A stretch of DNA of 64,000 bases from an uncultured Clostridia bacterium (GTDB taxonomy: Bacteria > Bacillota > Clostridia > Oscillospirales > Feifaniaceae): positions 34,833-98,832 of the forward strand of contig CALWCA010000011.1 in assembly GCA_944376235.1 (NCBI GenBank), written 5' to 3'. Made by a program: the position numbers and the translations under genes. The notes beneath the pieces are model-generated. The model ran no database searches, was not told the origin of the DNA, and saw only the letters and a program-made list of their open reading frames with translations. Each line of letters starts with the position of its first letter. Position 1 is the stretch's first letter. Of this stretch, positions 1 to 10,500 are shown piece by piece.

Positions 1-1
1 C

Positions 2-403
2 TGCCCCATCCTGGGAGCCGACGGTTTTGACTCCCCCGAGCTCATCAACCTGGCTGGTGCCGACGCGCTCAACAACGTTTACTTCTGCAACCACTACTCC
101 TCTCTGAGCGAGGATCCCACCGTCACCTCCTTCATCGAGGCCTTCAAGGCGGAGTACGATGCTGAGCCCGATGCCTTCAACGCGCTGGGCTACGACCTTG
201 CCAAGTTCGTGTGCGACGCCATCGGCCGTGCCGACGAGCTGACCGGCGAGGCGGTCAAGACCGCTCTGGAGAACACCGAGAACTTCACCGGCGTCACCGG
301 CAGCTTCACCATCGACGAGTGCCACAACCCCGTCAAGTCCCTGGTTGTCATCAGCCTGGAGAACGGCGTGCAGGCCAGCGCCACCAACGTGTCGCTCGAC
401 TAA
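2..403 (+). CDS. branched-chain amino acid ABC transporter substrate-binding protein, 3' end only
   Basis: The reading frame is open from base 2 to the TAA at 401-403, giving the last 133 residues of a larger protein whose start lies left of the window. The sequence (GADGFDSPELINLAGADALNNVYF near its start, then a helix-rich tail ending in VSLD) looks like the C-terminal lobe of a type I periplasmic binding protein of the LivJ/LivK family (Peripla_BP_6). These proteins bind Leu, Ile, Val or related ligands outside the membrane and hand them to LivHM. In a Gram-positive cell it should be a lipoprotein, but the signal peptide is outside the window. It is followed by livH, livM, livG and livF, which is the classic operon order. 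Ligand specificity cannot be told from this fragment. Confidence 0.85.
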   Translation, partial: CPILGADGFDSPELINLAGADALNNVYFCNHYSSLSEDPTVTSFIEAFKAEYDAEPDAFNALGYDLAKFVCDAIGRADELTGEAVKTALENTENFTGVTGSFTIDECHNPVKSLVVISLENGVQASATNVSLD

Positions 404-767
404 GTCGCTTTTCTGCCCAAAAGCAGGCGACGCTGTCTGAAAACGGTTGACCTGTCCGGTAAGGGACAGCCCCGCAGGGATGCAGCAGACGCTGCATCCC
501 TGCGGGGCACAGCCTGTTCCCACGGGGCACGGGAAAGGGCGCAAAAGAGGATGCTTTTGCAGCACTTGCGCCTTTTCCCGTTTCCCGCAGGGAGAACTTT
601 GTCAGACGCTCGGAAAAGGTCTGCCGGCTCCCCTGCTTGCCGGTCAGAAAAACGAAGGGCACATCTGGACGGTGCCGGCCCCGCGCCTGCGCAAGGCGGG
701 GCAGCCGCTTGCGGTGCCCCGGGGCCCGTGCGGGGCCCTGCAATCCTTTAAGAAAGGACGGATTATT
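404..767 (+). other. livK-livH intergenic region with two strong hairpins
   Basis: This 364-base gap has no convincing gene. It holds a perfect 18-bp stem with a 4-base loop (469-486 paired with 491-508) and a second long hairpin (531-544 with 566-580). Neither is followed by a clean T-run, so they look less like full terminators than like partial terminators or RNA-processing/stability structures. By analogy with other binding-protein-dependent operons, such elements let the binding protein be made in excess over the membrane parts. The ribosome site of livH (AGAAAGGA) lies at the right end. Confidence 0.6.
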
Positions 768-1652
768 TTGGAAGTCTTCCTTCAGCAGCTGGTCAACGGC
801 GTGTCGCTTGGCAGCATCTATGCGCTGGTGGCGCTGGGCTATACCATGGTCTACGGCATCATCAAGCTCATCAACTTCGCCCACTGCGACATTTACATGA
901 TTGGCGCTTATATCGGTTACTACTGCATGACCTATTTTGGCCTTTCGTTTTTCCCCTCCCTGCTGGTGGCCATGACAGGGTGCATGGTGCTTGGGGTGCT
1001 CATTGAAAAGATTGCCTACAAGCCCCTGCGCAACGCCGCCCGCATCTCGCTGCTCATCACGGCCATCGGCATGTCCCTTTTCCTGGAATACGGAACCATG
1101 TTTCTGGTGTCGGCCAAGGTCCGCACCTATCCCGCCATGACGGGCTTCATGGCCAAGACCTTCCATATTGGCAACGTGCTCGTCACCATGCAGCAGATCG
1201 TGATTTTGGCCACCACTATTGCCCTCATGATCGCGCTGCAGTACATCGTCAAATACACGCGCGCCGGCAAGGCCATGCGCGCCGTTTCGCTGGACAAGGA
1301 TGCGGCACAGCTCATGGGCATTGACGTCAACACCACCATCTCGATCACCTTTGCCATCGGCTCTGCGCTGGCGGGCGCCGCCGGCGTGCTGGTGGGTGTT
1401 TACTACAACACCATCAACCCGCTCATGGGCGTCACGCCCGGCCTCAAGGCCTTTGTTGCGGCCGTGTTCGGCGGCATCGGCCTGATCCCCGGCGCCATGG
1501 TGGGCGGCTACTTCATCGGCATTGTGGAGGTTCTGGTGTCGGGCTACGGCAACTCGATGTACCGCGACGCCGTGGTGTTTGCCATTTTGATTTTGATTTT
1601 GATTCTCAAGCCGGCAGGCCTGCTTGGGAAGAATGTGGGAGAGAAGGTGTGA
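768..1652 (+). CDS. livH: branched-chain amino acid ABC transporter permease LivH
   Basis: This 294-residue inner-membrane permease forms half of the translocation channel. The frame is open much further upstream, but I place the start at TTG 768: AGAAAGGA sits just before it, and the protein then begins with the family N-terminus (QQLVNGVSLGSIYALVALG, followed by a Y-T-M-V-Y-G-I-I motif). Several hydrophobic segments follow, and the C-terminal part carries the GLKAFVAAVFGGIG segment typical of LivH. Length matches the family (about 290-310). The stop codon overlaps the GTG start of livM by 4 bases (GTGA), showing translational coupling. Confident about family; substrate is inferred from context. 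Confidence 0.93.
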   Translation: MEVFLQQLVNGVSLGSIYALVALGYTMVYGIIKLINFAHCDIYMIGAYIGYYCMTYFGLSFFPSLLVAMTGCMVLGVLIEKIAYKPLRNAARISLLITAIGMSLFLEYGTMFLVSAKVRTYPAMTGFMAKTFHIGNVLVTMQQIVILATTIALMIALQYIVKYTRAGKAMRAVSLDKDAAQLMGIDVNTTISITFAIGSALAGAAGVLVGVYYNTINPLMGVTPGLKAFVAAVFGGIGLIPGAMVGGYFIGIVEVLVSGYGNSMYRDAVVFAILILILILKPAGLLGKNVGEKV

Positions 1653-2620
1653 CGAAAATGAAGAAGAGAAAAAACCTTCCCCTCATCATTACCCTGGCCG
1701 TCACCTATGTCGCCGTGTGGGCGCTGCAGGCGACCGGTATCGTCAACGACTATTCCTTTGCCGTCATCGTGACCATCGGCATCAACATTATTTTGGCGAC
1801 CTCACTCAACCTGGTCACGGGCTTTACCGGGCAGTTTTCCCTCGGGCATGCGGGCTTCATGTCGATCGGGGCATACACCTGCGCGCTCATCACCCAAAAG
1901 AATCCCACAATCCCCGGCTTTTTGCTGGGGGTTGCGGCGGGAGCCACGGCGGCCGCCCTGGTGGGCGTTTTGGTGGGCCTGCCCACGCTGCGCCTGCGCG
2001 GGGACTACCTGGCCATTGCCACGCTGGGCATGGCCGAGATCATCCGCGTGGTTTTCCTGAATCTCGAAATCACAAACGGAGCTGCGGGCCTTTCCTTTTT
2101 GCCGCAGTTTGTCAACTGGAACTGGCTCTTTCTTTTCACGGCGGGCACCCTTGTCCTGCTGCGCAACTTCCTCAACTCCTCGCCGGGGCGCGCCTGCATT
2201 TCGGTGCGTGAGGATGAGATCGCGGCGGAATCCATGGGCGTCAACACGACAAAATACAAGGTGACGGCCTTTTCCATGGGCGCCTTTTTTGCCGGCGTTG
2301 CCGGAGCGCTCTACACCTCGTATTTCTTTTTCATCAAGCCCGACCTGTTCAACTTCAACAAGTCCATCGACATTTTGGTGATCGTGGTTTTGGGAGGCAT
2401 GGGCAGCCTTTCGGGCTCGGTGATTGCCGCCGTGCTGCTGCAGCTCATTTCGACCTGGCTGGCCGCCTTTCCCGAAGTTCGGATGGTTCTCTATGCGGCC
2501 ATGCTGGTGGCCATCATGCTCTTCCGTCCGCAGGGGCTGCTGGGTTCCACCGAGGTGTCGGCCGTGATTTCCCGCCGGCTGTCCAAAATCGGACGGCGGG
2601 CAAAGGAAGAGGAGGTGTGA
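1649..2620 (+). CDS. livM: branched-chain amino acid ABC transporter permease LivM
   Basis: This 323-residue membrane permease partners LivH. It opens with a lysine-rich N-terminus, then about 8-10 hydrophobic helices. The conserved SLNLVTGFTGQFSLGHAGF stretch near residues 50-75 and the ILVIVVLGGMGSLSGSVIAA segment near 245-265 are LivM hallmarks. The chosen start is GTG 1649, which overlaps the livH stop; an ATG at 1658 is a possible alternative. LivG begins 4 bases after the stop. The tail (residues about 300-323) is basic and cytoplasmic. Confidence 0.93.
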   Translation: MTKMKKRKNLPLIITLAVTYVAVWALQATGIVNDYSFAVIVTIGINIILATSLNLVTGFTGQFSLGHAGFMSIGAYTCALITQKNPTIPGFLLGVAAGATAAALVGVLVGLPTLRLRGDYLAIATLGMAEIIRVVFLNLEITNGAAGLSFLPQFVNWNWLFLFTAGTLVLLRNFLNSSPGRACISVREDEIAAESMGVNTTKYKVTAFSMGAFFAGVAGALYTSYFFFIKPDLFNFNKSIDILVIVVLGGMGSLSGSVIAAVLLQLISTWLAAFPEVRMVLYAAMLVAIMLFRPQGLLGSTEVSAVISRRLSKIGRRAKEEEV

Positions 2621-2624
2621 GGGC

Positions 2625-3410
2625 GTGCCAATCCTGAACGTAGAAAATCTGACCAAGACCTTTGGCGGCCTGACCGCCGTTTCGGGAGTTAACCTGACGC
2701 TGGAATCGGGCGAGCTGGTGGGCCTGATCGGGCCTAACGGCGCGGGGAAGACCACGGTTTTCAACCTGCTGACCGGCGTCTATCACCCCACGCGCGGCAG
2801 CGTGACGCTTGACCGGGGCCACGGGGCGGTGTCGCTGGTAGGCAAAAAGCCCTACAATATCTGTAAAGAGGGCGTGGCGCGTACCTTTCAGAACATCCGG
2901 CTCTTCCGCAGCCTCACGGTGCTCGACAATGTGCGCATTGCCATGCATCAAAACGTACGCTACGGCATTGCGGGCGGGCTTTTTCACATGGGAAGCTACA
3001 AAAAAGAGGAACAGGCGCTGCTTGAAAAGGCACAGAGCCTGCTGTCTATGTTGGGGCTGGCCGAAAAAAGCGATGAGCTTGCCGCCAACCTCTCCTATGG
3101 GGAGCAGCGTCATCTGGAAATCGCCCGTGCGCTGGCCACCGACCCCGCCCTGCTGCTGCTTGATGAGCCGGCCGCCGGCATGAATCCCGCAGAAACGGCG
3201 CAGCTGACCTCCTTTATCGCGCAGATCCGCCGGGATTTCGGCCTCACCATCCTGCTCATCGAGCACGATATGTCGCTGGTCATGACCATTTGCGAGCGCA
3301 TCTATGTGCTGGACTATGGCACCGTCATTGCGGCGGGGACGCCGGGTGAGATCAAAACCGACAAACGGGTCATTGAGGCCTATCTGGGGGAGGACATGGG
3401 AAATGCTTGA
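2625..3410 (+). CDS. livG: branched-chain amino acid ABC transporter ATP-binding protein LivG
   Basis: This 261-residue ATPase powers the LivHM channel. It shows Walker A GPNGAGKT (residues 36-43), the Q-loop in RTFQNIRLF, the signature LSYGEQ, Walker B LLLLDEP and the switch histidine in LIEHDMSLV. The long insert between Walker A and the signature, with the FQNIRLF motif, separates LivG from LivF-type subunits. The start is GTG 2625, preceded by GGAGG at 2611-2615. The 3' end overlaps livF by 8 bases. Confidence 0.94.
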   Translation: MPILNVENLTKTFGGLTAVSGVNLTLESGELVGLIGPNGAGKTTVFNLLTGVYHPTRGSVTLDRGHGAVSLVGKKPYNICKEGVARTFQNIRLFRSLTVLDNVRIAMHQNVRYGIAGGLFHMGSYKKEEQALLEKAQSLLSMLGLAEKSDELAANLSYGEQRHLEIARALATDPALLLLDEPAAGMNPAETAQLTSFIAQIRRDFGLTILLIEHDMSLVMTICERIYVLDYGTVIAAGTPGEIKTDKRVIEAYLGEDMGNA

Positions 3411-4110
3411 ACTGAGGGACCTCAATGTCCACTATGATATGATTCACGCCATCAAGGGCATTTCGCTCACGGTGGAAAAGGGCGAGATCGTCACCCTGAT
3501 TGGCGCCAACGGCGCCGGAAAGACCACCACGCTGCGCACCATTGCAGGCCTCAAGAAGCCGACGTCGGGCTCGGTCTGGCTCAACGGCCAGGACATCACC
3601 GAGACCACGCCGCGCCAGCGCGTGCAGATGGGAGCCGCGATGGTGCCCGAGGGCAGGCACGTCTTTTCCGAGATGACGGTGCAGGAAAATCTGGAGCTGG
3701 GCGCCTATCTGCGCCGCGACAAAGAAGGGATCGCACAGGATATGGAAATGGTGTGCGGCTACTTCCCCATTCTCAAGAGCAGGCGCAAGCAGACTGCCGG
3801 GACCCTGTCGGGCGGCGAGCAGCAGATGCTGGCCATGGCCAGGGCGCTCATGAGCAGGCCGGAGATCCTCTTTCTCGACGAGCCCTCCATGGGGCTTTCC
3901 CCCTTGCTCGTTTCGGAAATTTTTGCTATAATAAAGACCATCAATAACGCCGGAACCACCATCTTGCTGGTGGAGCAAAACGCCGGAATGGCGCTTTCGG
4001 TGGCAAACCGCGCCTATGTTATGGAGACCGGCAGCATCGTATTGTCGGGCACGGGTGCGGAATTGATGGAGAGCGATGAGATCCGTAAGGCTTATTTAGG
4101 AGGTTCGTGA
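3403..4110 (+). CDS. livF: branched-chain amino acid ABC transporter ATP-binding protein LivF
   Basis: This 235-residue ATPase forms a heterodimer with LivG. Motifs seen: Walker A GANGAGKT (34-41), signature LSGGEQQ, Walker B ILFLDEP, and the LVEQN switch. The frame is open upstream of 3403, but the ATG at 3403 gives the family N-terminus (MLELRDLNVHYD) and overlaps livG by 8 bases; GGGGGAGG lies just upstream inside livG. Length is usual for LivF. The stop overlaps the start of the next gene (TGATG). Confidence 0.94.
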   Translation: MLELRDLNVHYDMIHAIKGISLTVEKGEIVTLIGANGAGKTTTLRTIAGLKKPTSGSVWLNGQDITETTPRQRVQMGAAMVPEGRHVFSEMTVQENLELGAYLRRDKEGIAQDMEMVCGYFPILKSRRKQTAGTLSGGEQQMLAMARALMSRPEILFLDEPSMGLSPLLVSEIFAIIKTINNAGTTILLVEQNAGMALSVANRAYVMETGSIVLSGTGAELMESDEIRKAYLGGS

Positions 4111-4754
4111 TGTTTGTACGCAATCGTATGACCACCAAGGTGGTCACCGTAGCCCCTGATCAGACCATCCCCGACGCACAGGGCATTCTCACGCTTTACA
4201 ACCTCAAGCACCTTCCCGTGGTCGACGGAGAGCGCGTTGTAGGCGTGCTCTCGCGTGTGGATGTGGCAAAGGCTTCCCCCTCCACAGCCTCCACGCTGGA
4301 TGCGGGCGAGCTGAGCTATCTGCTTGCCAAGATCAAGGTGCGCGATATCATGTCCAAAAAGCTCATCACTGCCACGCCAAACATGCTGCTGGAGGAAGCG
4401 GCAACTCTCATGCGGGCGAGCAGGGTGTCTTTTTTGCCGGTGGTGGAAGGGGAACGTCTGGTGGGCGTGATCACCGAGAGCAACGTGTTTGACGCGTTCA
4501 TCGAGATTTTGGGCTTTAAGGACAAGGGCACGCGCCTGACCATCGAGGTCGAGGATTCGGGCCCCGGGATTCTGTCGGCCGTGGCAGGGGTGTTCGCCTC
4601 CTGCGGCGTGTCCATCCGCAGCAACGCGCTGTATCATCTGCCAGACAACCGCGCGGCCATGGTCTTCGGCACCGAGCTGGAGGATACCACCGAGCTCGAA
4701 GCGGCTCTGCAGGCGGCGGGCTATCCTGTCTATTGGAAGCTCAAAAACGAGTAG
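4110..4754 (+). CDS. CBS domain pair plus ACT domain protein (AcuB-like)
   Basis: This 214-residue soluble protein carries two CBS motifs (about 8-60 and 78-130; both contain the typical D-I-M-S-K/N-R-M-T-T openings and a VDGERVVGVLSRVD-like strand) and a C-terminal ACT domain (about 140-210). Such proteins sense adenine nucleotides through CBS and often an amino acid through ACT. The start ATG 4110 has AGGAGG at 4098-4103 and shares one base with the livF stop, so it is the last gene of the liv operon. That position suggests a regulatory link between branched-chain amino acid uptake and energy or amino acid state; this is inference. A strong terminator follows. Confidence 0.82.
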   Translation: MFVRNRMTTKVVTVAPDQTIPDAQGILTLYNLKHLPVVDGERVVGVLSRVDVAKASPSTASTLDAGELSYLLAKIKVRDIMSKKLITATPNMLLEEAATLMRASRVSFLPVVEGERLVGVITESNVFDAFIEILGFKDKGTRLTIEVEDSGPGILSAVAGVFASCGVSIRSNALYHLPDNRAAMVFGTELEDTTELEAALQAAGYPVYWKLKNE

Positions 4755-4798
4755 CTGCGGGCGGCATGCCCCCCCTTTGGCCCTTTTTCACAAAAGAG

Positions 4799-4832
4799 AA
4801 ATCCGGCTCTTTGGAAAAGAGCCGGATTTTTT
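4799..4832 (+). terminator. intrinsic terminator of the liv operon
   Basis: A 13-bp perfect stem (4799-4811 with 4817-4829), short loop, then a run of T. It lies 45 bases after the CBS-ACT stop codon. Confidence 0.9.
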
Positions 4833-5438
4833 GCGCCCAAATGCTCTTCCGCCGCAAAAAGGAGCGCCCCATGAAAAGCCGGGCAAGGCGCGGCGGGCTT
4901 TGGCAGGGCAGGAAAAACCAAGCAGCTTTTGCACAGGGTGCAGCGCAAAATCCAATGTCGGCGCACCAAGGGGAGCATTTGAAATAAAGAAAAGTGCGGT
5001 GTTTGCCGTGCCTGAGCGCTCAAAGCCCGGCGTCCGCAGAAGGCCCGGACTGACGGCCCCGCGCGAGGGCGGCCCTTGGCCGCAAGGCCAAAGCAAAGAG
5101 AAGGGGGAAAAGAAGCAAGCCCGGCATGGCGCTCCAATGGAAGGAGGCCCTGCGCCGACGGGAAAGGCCTCTCCCCTCTTTGTTTTGGGCCGGTTTTCCC
5201 CCTGTGGGGGAAAACCCCTCGCGCGGGGCCGTGCGGGGTGCGTTTCGGGCTGGGCTGCCGGAATGCAGGCGGGAGCCGGGTCGAAAAGGGGAAAGCCGGG
5301 GCAAGGGCAAATCCTGCCGGGATCTGTGAGGCCAGAGGAAAAAGAAGGAGGCCGTGGGGGCAGGTTTTCAGCCTGCCCCCACGGCCTCCTCCTTTTGCTG
5401 CGCTGCCCGCAGGCAGCGCAGCTTTTTTGGGGGATGGA
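4833..5438. other. non-coding gap between converging liv and pur operons
   Basis: About 600 GC-rich bases with no frame that looks like a protein: the open frames here have low-complexity, Arg/Gly/Pro-rich translations and no ribosome sites. The right end holds two hairpins. One has an 18-bp perfect stem (5347-5364 with 5372-5389); read on the minus strand it is followed by a T-rich stretch and would stop the purine operon. The other has an 11-bp stem (5397-5407 with 5412-5422) followed on the plus strand by six T. Together they make a bidirectional terminator between two convergent transcription units. Confidence 0.65.
5347..5428. terminator. double-hairpin bidirectional terminator after glyA
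   Basis: Two adjacent stems, 18 bp and 11 bp. The T-run for the minus strand lies left of the 18-bp stem (5341-5346 region), and the T6 for the plus strand lies right of the 11-bp stem. It sits 11 bases past the glyA stop. Confidence 0.75.
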
Positions 5439-6683
5439 TTATTCGTAGATGGGGAAGCGGGCGCACAGCGCCGTCACTTCCTGACGGATGGACTCGCAGT
5501 TGCCCTCAAAGTCGCGGGCAACGCGGCCCAGCATGGAGGCAACCTGCTTCATCTCCTCCTCCTTGAAGCCACGACTTGTGACGGCAGGGGTGCCGACGCG
5601 GATGCCGCTTGTCACGGTGGGCTTTTGCGGGTCGTGGGGGATGGAGTTTTTGTTGGCGGTGATATAGACCTCGTCGAGCATTTTCTCCATGGCCTTGCCC
5701 GTGATATCAAAGGGGCGCAGGTCCACCAGCATCAGATGGTTGTCGGTGCCGCCCGACACCAGGCGGAATCCCTCGGCCAGCAGGCCCTCGGCCAGTGCCT
5801 TGGCGTTTTTGACCACCTGCTCCTGATAGCTCTTGAACTCGGGCTTGAGCGCCTCTCCAAAGCAGACGGCCTTGGCGGCGATGGTGTGCATGAGGGGGCC
5901 GCCCTGGGTGCCGGGGAAGACGGCCTTGTCGATTTGCTTGGCAAGCGACTCCTTGCACAGGATGAGGCCGCCACGGGGCCCGCGCAGCGTCTTGTGGGTG
6001 GTGCTGGTCACGACGTCGGCATAGGGGACGGGGTTTTCGTGCAGCCCGGCGGCCACGAGGCCGGCGATGTGGGCCATGTCCACCATGAGGTAGGCGCCGC
6101 AGCTGTCGGCAATCTGGCGGAAGCGTTTGAAGTCGATGGCACGGGGATAGGCCGAGGCGCCGGCCACGATGAGCTTGGGATGGTGCTTTTTGGCCAGGGC
6201 CTCCACCTCGTCGTAGTCGATGCACTCGGTGGCGTCGTCCAGCCCGTAGGAGACGATTTTGAAGTAGCTGCCCGAGATATTGACGGGGCTGCCGTGGGAA
6301 AGATGGCCGCCGTGGTTGAGGCTCATGCCCAGCACGGTGTCGCCCGGCTCGAGCAGGGCGAAGAAAACGGCCAGGTTGGCGTTGGCGCCGCTGTGGGGCT
6401 GAACGTTGGCGTGGTCGGCGCCAAAGAGCTTGCAGGCGCGCTCGCGGGCGATGCGCTCGGTGACGTCGATCTCCTCGCAGCCGCCATAGTAGCGCTTGCC
6501 GGGATAGCCCTCGGCGTACTTGTTGGTCAGGCAGGTGCCCATGGTGATCATCACGGGCTCGCTGACAATGTTTTCCGAGGCGATGAGCTCGATGTTGCGC
6601 TTTTGACGCGCGAGCTCGGATTCAATGGTGGCCCCGACTTCGGGATCATGCTGATTGATAAAATCCATAATCTGTCGAATCAT
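5439..6683 (-). CDS. glyA: serine hydroxymethyltransferase
   Basis: This 414-residue PLP enzyme converts serine and tetrahydrofolate to glycine and 5,10-methylene-THF. The PLP-lysine motif [12 protein letters not shown] places the Schiff-base lysine at K231. The folate/PLP segments [13 protein letters not shown], and VDMAHIAG are all present, and the length is standard. The start ATG 6683 has AAAGGAGAG 12-20 bases upstream; an internal ATG at 6668 is less likely. It is the last gene of the purine operon, 20 bases after folD. Its glycine feeds PurD, and its one-carbon unit goes through FolD to the two formyltransferases, so its place here is logical. Confidence 0.96.
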   Translation of the reverse strand: MIRQIMDFINQHDPEVGATIESELARQKRNIELIASENIVSEPVMITMGTCLTNKYAEGYPGKRYYGGCEEIDVTERIARERACKLFGADHANVQPHSGANANLAVFFALLEPGDTVLGMSLNHGGHLSHGSPVNISGSYFKIVSYGLDDATECIDYDEVEALAKKHHPKLIVAGASAYPRAIDFKRFRQIADSCGAYLMVDMAHIAGLVAAGLHENPVPYADVVTSTTHKTLRGPRGGLILCKESLAKQIDKAVFPGTQGGPLMHTIAAKAVCFGEALKPEFKSYQEQVVKNAKALAEGLLAEGFRLVSGGTDNHLMLVDLRPFDITGKAMEKMLDEVYITANKNSIPHDPQKPTVTSGIRVGTPAVTSRGFKEEEMKQVASMLGRVARDFEGNCESIRQEVTALCARFPIYE

Positions 6684-6703
6684 TTGTCTGTCCCTCTCCT
6701 TTG

Positions 6704-7552
6704 TCAAATCTGAGCCGCGCGCTCGGCGGCCTCGATGGTATTTTCCATGAGCATGATGATGGTCATGGGGCCCACCCCGCCGGGAACCGGCGAGATGGCG
6801 CTGGCCTTGGCCTGCACTTCGTCGAAGAGAACGTCTCCCAAAAGGCCGTCGGGCGTGCGGTTGATGCCCACGTCGATGACAACGGCGCCCTCCTTGACAA
6901 AGTCTCCGGTGATGAGCTGCGGCTTTCCGACGGCGGCAACCAGCACGTCGGCCTGCCGGGTGATGTCGCGCAGGTTTTGGGTGCGGCTGTGGCAGACGGT
7001 CACGGTGGCGTCCTGCGAGAGCAGCAGCAGGGACACCGGCTTGCCCACGATCATGCTGCGGCCCACCACAACGGCGTGCTTGCCGCATAGGGAGATGCCG
7101 GCGCTTTCCATCAGCCGCAAAATGCCCTTTGGCGTGCAGGGTACAAAGCCCGGCTCGCCCTTGAGCAGCGCGCCGAGGCTTTCGCTGCAAAACCCGTCCA
7201 CATCCTTTTTGGGGTCGATGCGCGCCGTCACGGCGTCCTCTTGGATGTGGGGCGGCAGGGGAAGCTGCACCAAAATGCCGTGCAGGGCCGGGTCGCCGTT
7301 CATCTCGTCAATGCGGGCGAGAAGCTGCTCCTGCGTGGTGTCCTCGGGCAGATGCAGCACGACAGAGTGCATGCCAAGGCGCTCGCACATGCGGGCCTTG
7401 TTTCTCACATAGACCTCGCTTGCCGCATCGTCGCCCACGCGGATGACGCCAAGCCCCGGTGTGACGCCGCGCGCCTTGAGAGCTCCCACGCGGGCTTTGA
7501 GCTCTTCCCGCAGCGAGGCGGAAAGTTTTTTTCCGTCGAGTAAAATGGCCAT
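6704..7552 (-). CDS. folD: bifunctional methylene-THF dehydrogenase / methenyl-THF cyclohydrolase
   Basis: This 282-residue cytosolic enzyme oxidises 5,10-methylene-THF with NADP and hydrolyses the product to 10-formyl-THF, the donor for PurN and the AICAR transformylase. Seen: the YVRNKARMC catalytic-lysine region near residue 50, VQLPLPPHI, and the Rossmann signature [14 protein letters not shown] near 155-168, followed by PGGVGPMT at the C-terminus. The ATG at 7552 shares its A with the purL stop (TAATG), and the GGGAGGA site lies in the last codons of purL, so it is translationally coupled. Length is typical. Confidence 0.96.
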   Translation of the reverse strand: MAILLDGKKLSASLREELKARVGALKARGVTPGLGVIRVGDDAASEVYVRNKARMCERLGMHSVVLHLPEDTTQEQLLARIDEMNGDPALHGILVQLPLPPHIQEDAVTARIDPKKDVDGFCSESLGALLKGEPGFVPCTPKGILRLMESAGISLCGKHAVVVGRSMIVGKPVSLLLLSQDATVTVCHSRTQNLRDITRQADVLVAAVGKPQLITGDFVKEGAVVIDVGINRTPDGLLGDVLFDEVQAKASAISPVPGGVGPMTIIMLMENTIEAAERAAQI

Positions 7553-10500
7553 TATCTTCCTCCCAGGTATGCGACCGCCGAGCGGAAGAGACCCATGTCG
7601 TAGCGGCCGGGCACGTTTTTGTAAAGGCCGGGGCCGATGCGCTCCACATGGGCCATTTTGCCCAGCACACGTCCGTCGGGAGAGGTGATGCACTCCACGG
7701 CGGCGGCGCTGCCGTTGGGGTTGTGGGCGATGTCCATGGTGGGATTTCCGTCAAGGTCGACATACTGCAATGCAATCTGTCCGTTTTTGGCCAGCCGCTC
7801 CACGGTGGCCTCGTCTGCCCAGAAGCGGCCTTCGCCGTGGGCAATGGGGGTGGTGTAGACCTCTCCCACCCTGGTCTGCGACATCCAGGGGGAGAGCGTG
7901 GAGGCCACGCGGGTGCGCACCATGCGCGACTGCAGGCGGCCGATGGTGTTGAAGGTCAGCGTGGGGCAGCTCTCGTCGGTGTCGACGATTTTTCCGAAGG
8001 GAACCAGCCCCAGCTTGATGAGGGCCTGGAAGCCGTTGCAGATGCCGCACATGAGGCCGTCGCGCTGCTCGAGCAGTGCGGTGGTCTCCTCTTTGACGCG
8101 GGCGTTACGGAAGAAGGCGGTGATAAACTTGGCCGAGCCGTCGGGCTCGTCGCCGCCCGAAAAGCCGCCGGGGATGACAACCGCATGGCTTTGCCGCAGG
8201 GCCGCCGCAAAGGCGTCGATGCTCTCGGAGATGTCGGCGGAGGTCAGGTTGCGGATGACGAAGATGTCGGCCTCGCCCCCCGCCAGCTCCACGGCCTTGG
8301 CCGTGTCGTATTCGCAGTTGGTGCCGGGAAAGACCGGGATGAGGAACCTGGGCTTTTGGGTGAGCACGGCGGGAGCGCGCTTTGCGGTGCCCTCAAAGGA
8401 GAAGGCCGGCACCGTTTGCTGCTCCATGTCCACGCTTCTCGGGAAGAGGGGGGCCAGCTTGGCCTCCGAGATGCGCAGCAGCTCGGAGAGCTCCACCGTC
8501 TCGCCCCCAAAGGTGAGAACGGGCTGCTGCGTGACAACGCCCAGGGGAAGGCCGGCCTGCACCGTCTCGTCGGCAAGCTCGAGCACAAAGGCGCCGTAGG
8601 CATAGGAGAACAAATCGTGAAGCGAAACGCCCTTGTCGAAGGCAAGGCCGAGGTTGTTGCCAAAGCCCATCTTCATCACGGCCTCGGCCACCCCGCCAAA
8701 GCCCGGGGTGTAGGCGGCGCAGGCGCAGCCGCTGTGCAGCAGCTTTGCCACGGTTTCAAAGTTTTTGAGCAGGGAGTTTGCCGTCGGCAGGCCGTCGGCA
8801 TCGGTCTCGGGACGCAGCAGCACCACCCGGTGTCCCGCCTGCTTGAATTCGGGCGAAACAACGTGGGCCACCGGCTCGACCGTGACGGCAAAGGAGATGA
8901 GCGTGGGCGGCACATGGATGTCCTCAAAGCTGCCGCTCATGGAGTCCTTGCCGCCGATGGAGGCAAGACGCAGCTCCTTTTGGGCCTTGTAGGCGCCCAG
9001 CAGGGCGGCCAGAGGCTTGCCCCAGCGTGACGGCTCGTGGCCCAGCTTTTCAAAATACTCCTGGAAGGAGAGGTAGGTGTCGGCAAGGCCCGCGCCCGAG
9101 GCCACCAGCTTGGAGACCGACTCCACCACGGCGAGATAGGCGCCGTGAAAGGGGCTTTTTTCCGACACATGGGGGTTAAAGCCCCACGACATGAGCGAGC
9201 AGGTCAGGGCGTCGCCCTTTTCGCGCGAAATCTTGTGGGCCATGGCCTGAATGGGGGTGCGCTGATAGATGCCGCCGTAGGGCATGAGCACGGTGCCCGC
9301 CCCGATGTTGCAGTCAAAGCGCTCGGCCATGCCCTGCTTGGAGCAGACGTTGAGGTCGTCGGCCAGACGGCGCATGCCGCCGGCAAAGTCGCCGGGGATT
9401 TCCCGGGCAAAGGGCTTTGGCGCGGCGGGAGAGGCCGTGGTGTGCTTGGAGGCCCCGTTGCAGGAGAGGAACTCGCGCGACAGGTCGACAATCACGTCGC
9501 CGTTCCAGGTCATGGTCACGCGCGGGTCGGCCTTGACGTGGGCCACCACGGTGGCCTCGAGGTTTTCGGCATGGGCTAAGGCGAGGAATTTGTCCACGTC
9601 GCCTGCCGCCACCACAACGGCCATGCGCTCCTGCGACTCGCTGATGGCAAGCTCGGTGCCGTCGAGCCCCTCATACTTCTTGGGCACGGCAGACAGGTCG
9701 ATGCGCAGGCCGTCGGCCAGCTCGCCGATGGCCACCGAAACGCCGCCTGCGCCAAAGTCGTTGCAGCGCTTGATGAGGCGGGAGGCCTCAGGGTTGCGGA
9801 AGAGGCGCTGAATTTTGCGCTCCTCAGGGGCGTTGCCCTTCTGCACCTCGGCGCCGCAGGTCTCCAGCGAGGAGACGGTGTGCGACTTGGAGGAGCCGGT
9901 GGCGCCGCCGCAGCCGTCGCGCCCGGTGCGTCCGCCCAGCAAAATCACGGCGTCGCCCGGGGCCGGCTTTTCGCGCCGCACGTTGCCGGCAGGCGCCGCC
10001 GCAATCACGGCGCCCACCTCCATGCGCTTGGCCTCGTAGCCGGGGTGGTAGACCTCGTCCACCAGGCCGGTGGTCAGGCCGATCTGATTGCCGTAGGAGC
10101 TGTATCCCGCCGCCGCATCCATCACGATTTTGCGCTGCGGCAGCTTGCCGGGCAGTGTTTCGGAGAGCGGCTTGAGGGGGTCGGCGGCGCCGGTCAGGCG
10201 CATGGCGGCATAGACGTAGGCGCGTCCGCTCAAGGGGTCGCGGATGGCGCCGCCCACGCAGGTGGCCGCCCCGCCGAAGGGCTCGATTTCGGTGGGATGG
10301 TTGTGGGTCTCGTTTTTGAAGAGCAGCAGCCAGGGCTCGTCGCCCTGCTCGGTCTGCACGGTGATTTTGACGGTGCAGGCGTTGACCTCCTCCGACTCGT
10401 CAAGGCCGGGCAGGGCCCCCTCCTTTTTGAGGGAGCGCGCCGCGATGGTGGCAAGGTCCATCAGGCAGACAGGCTTTGTCACGCCGAGGGCCGCTCTGGT

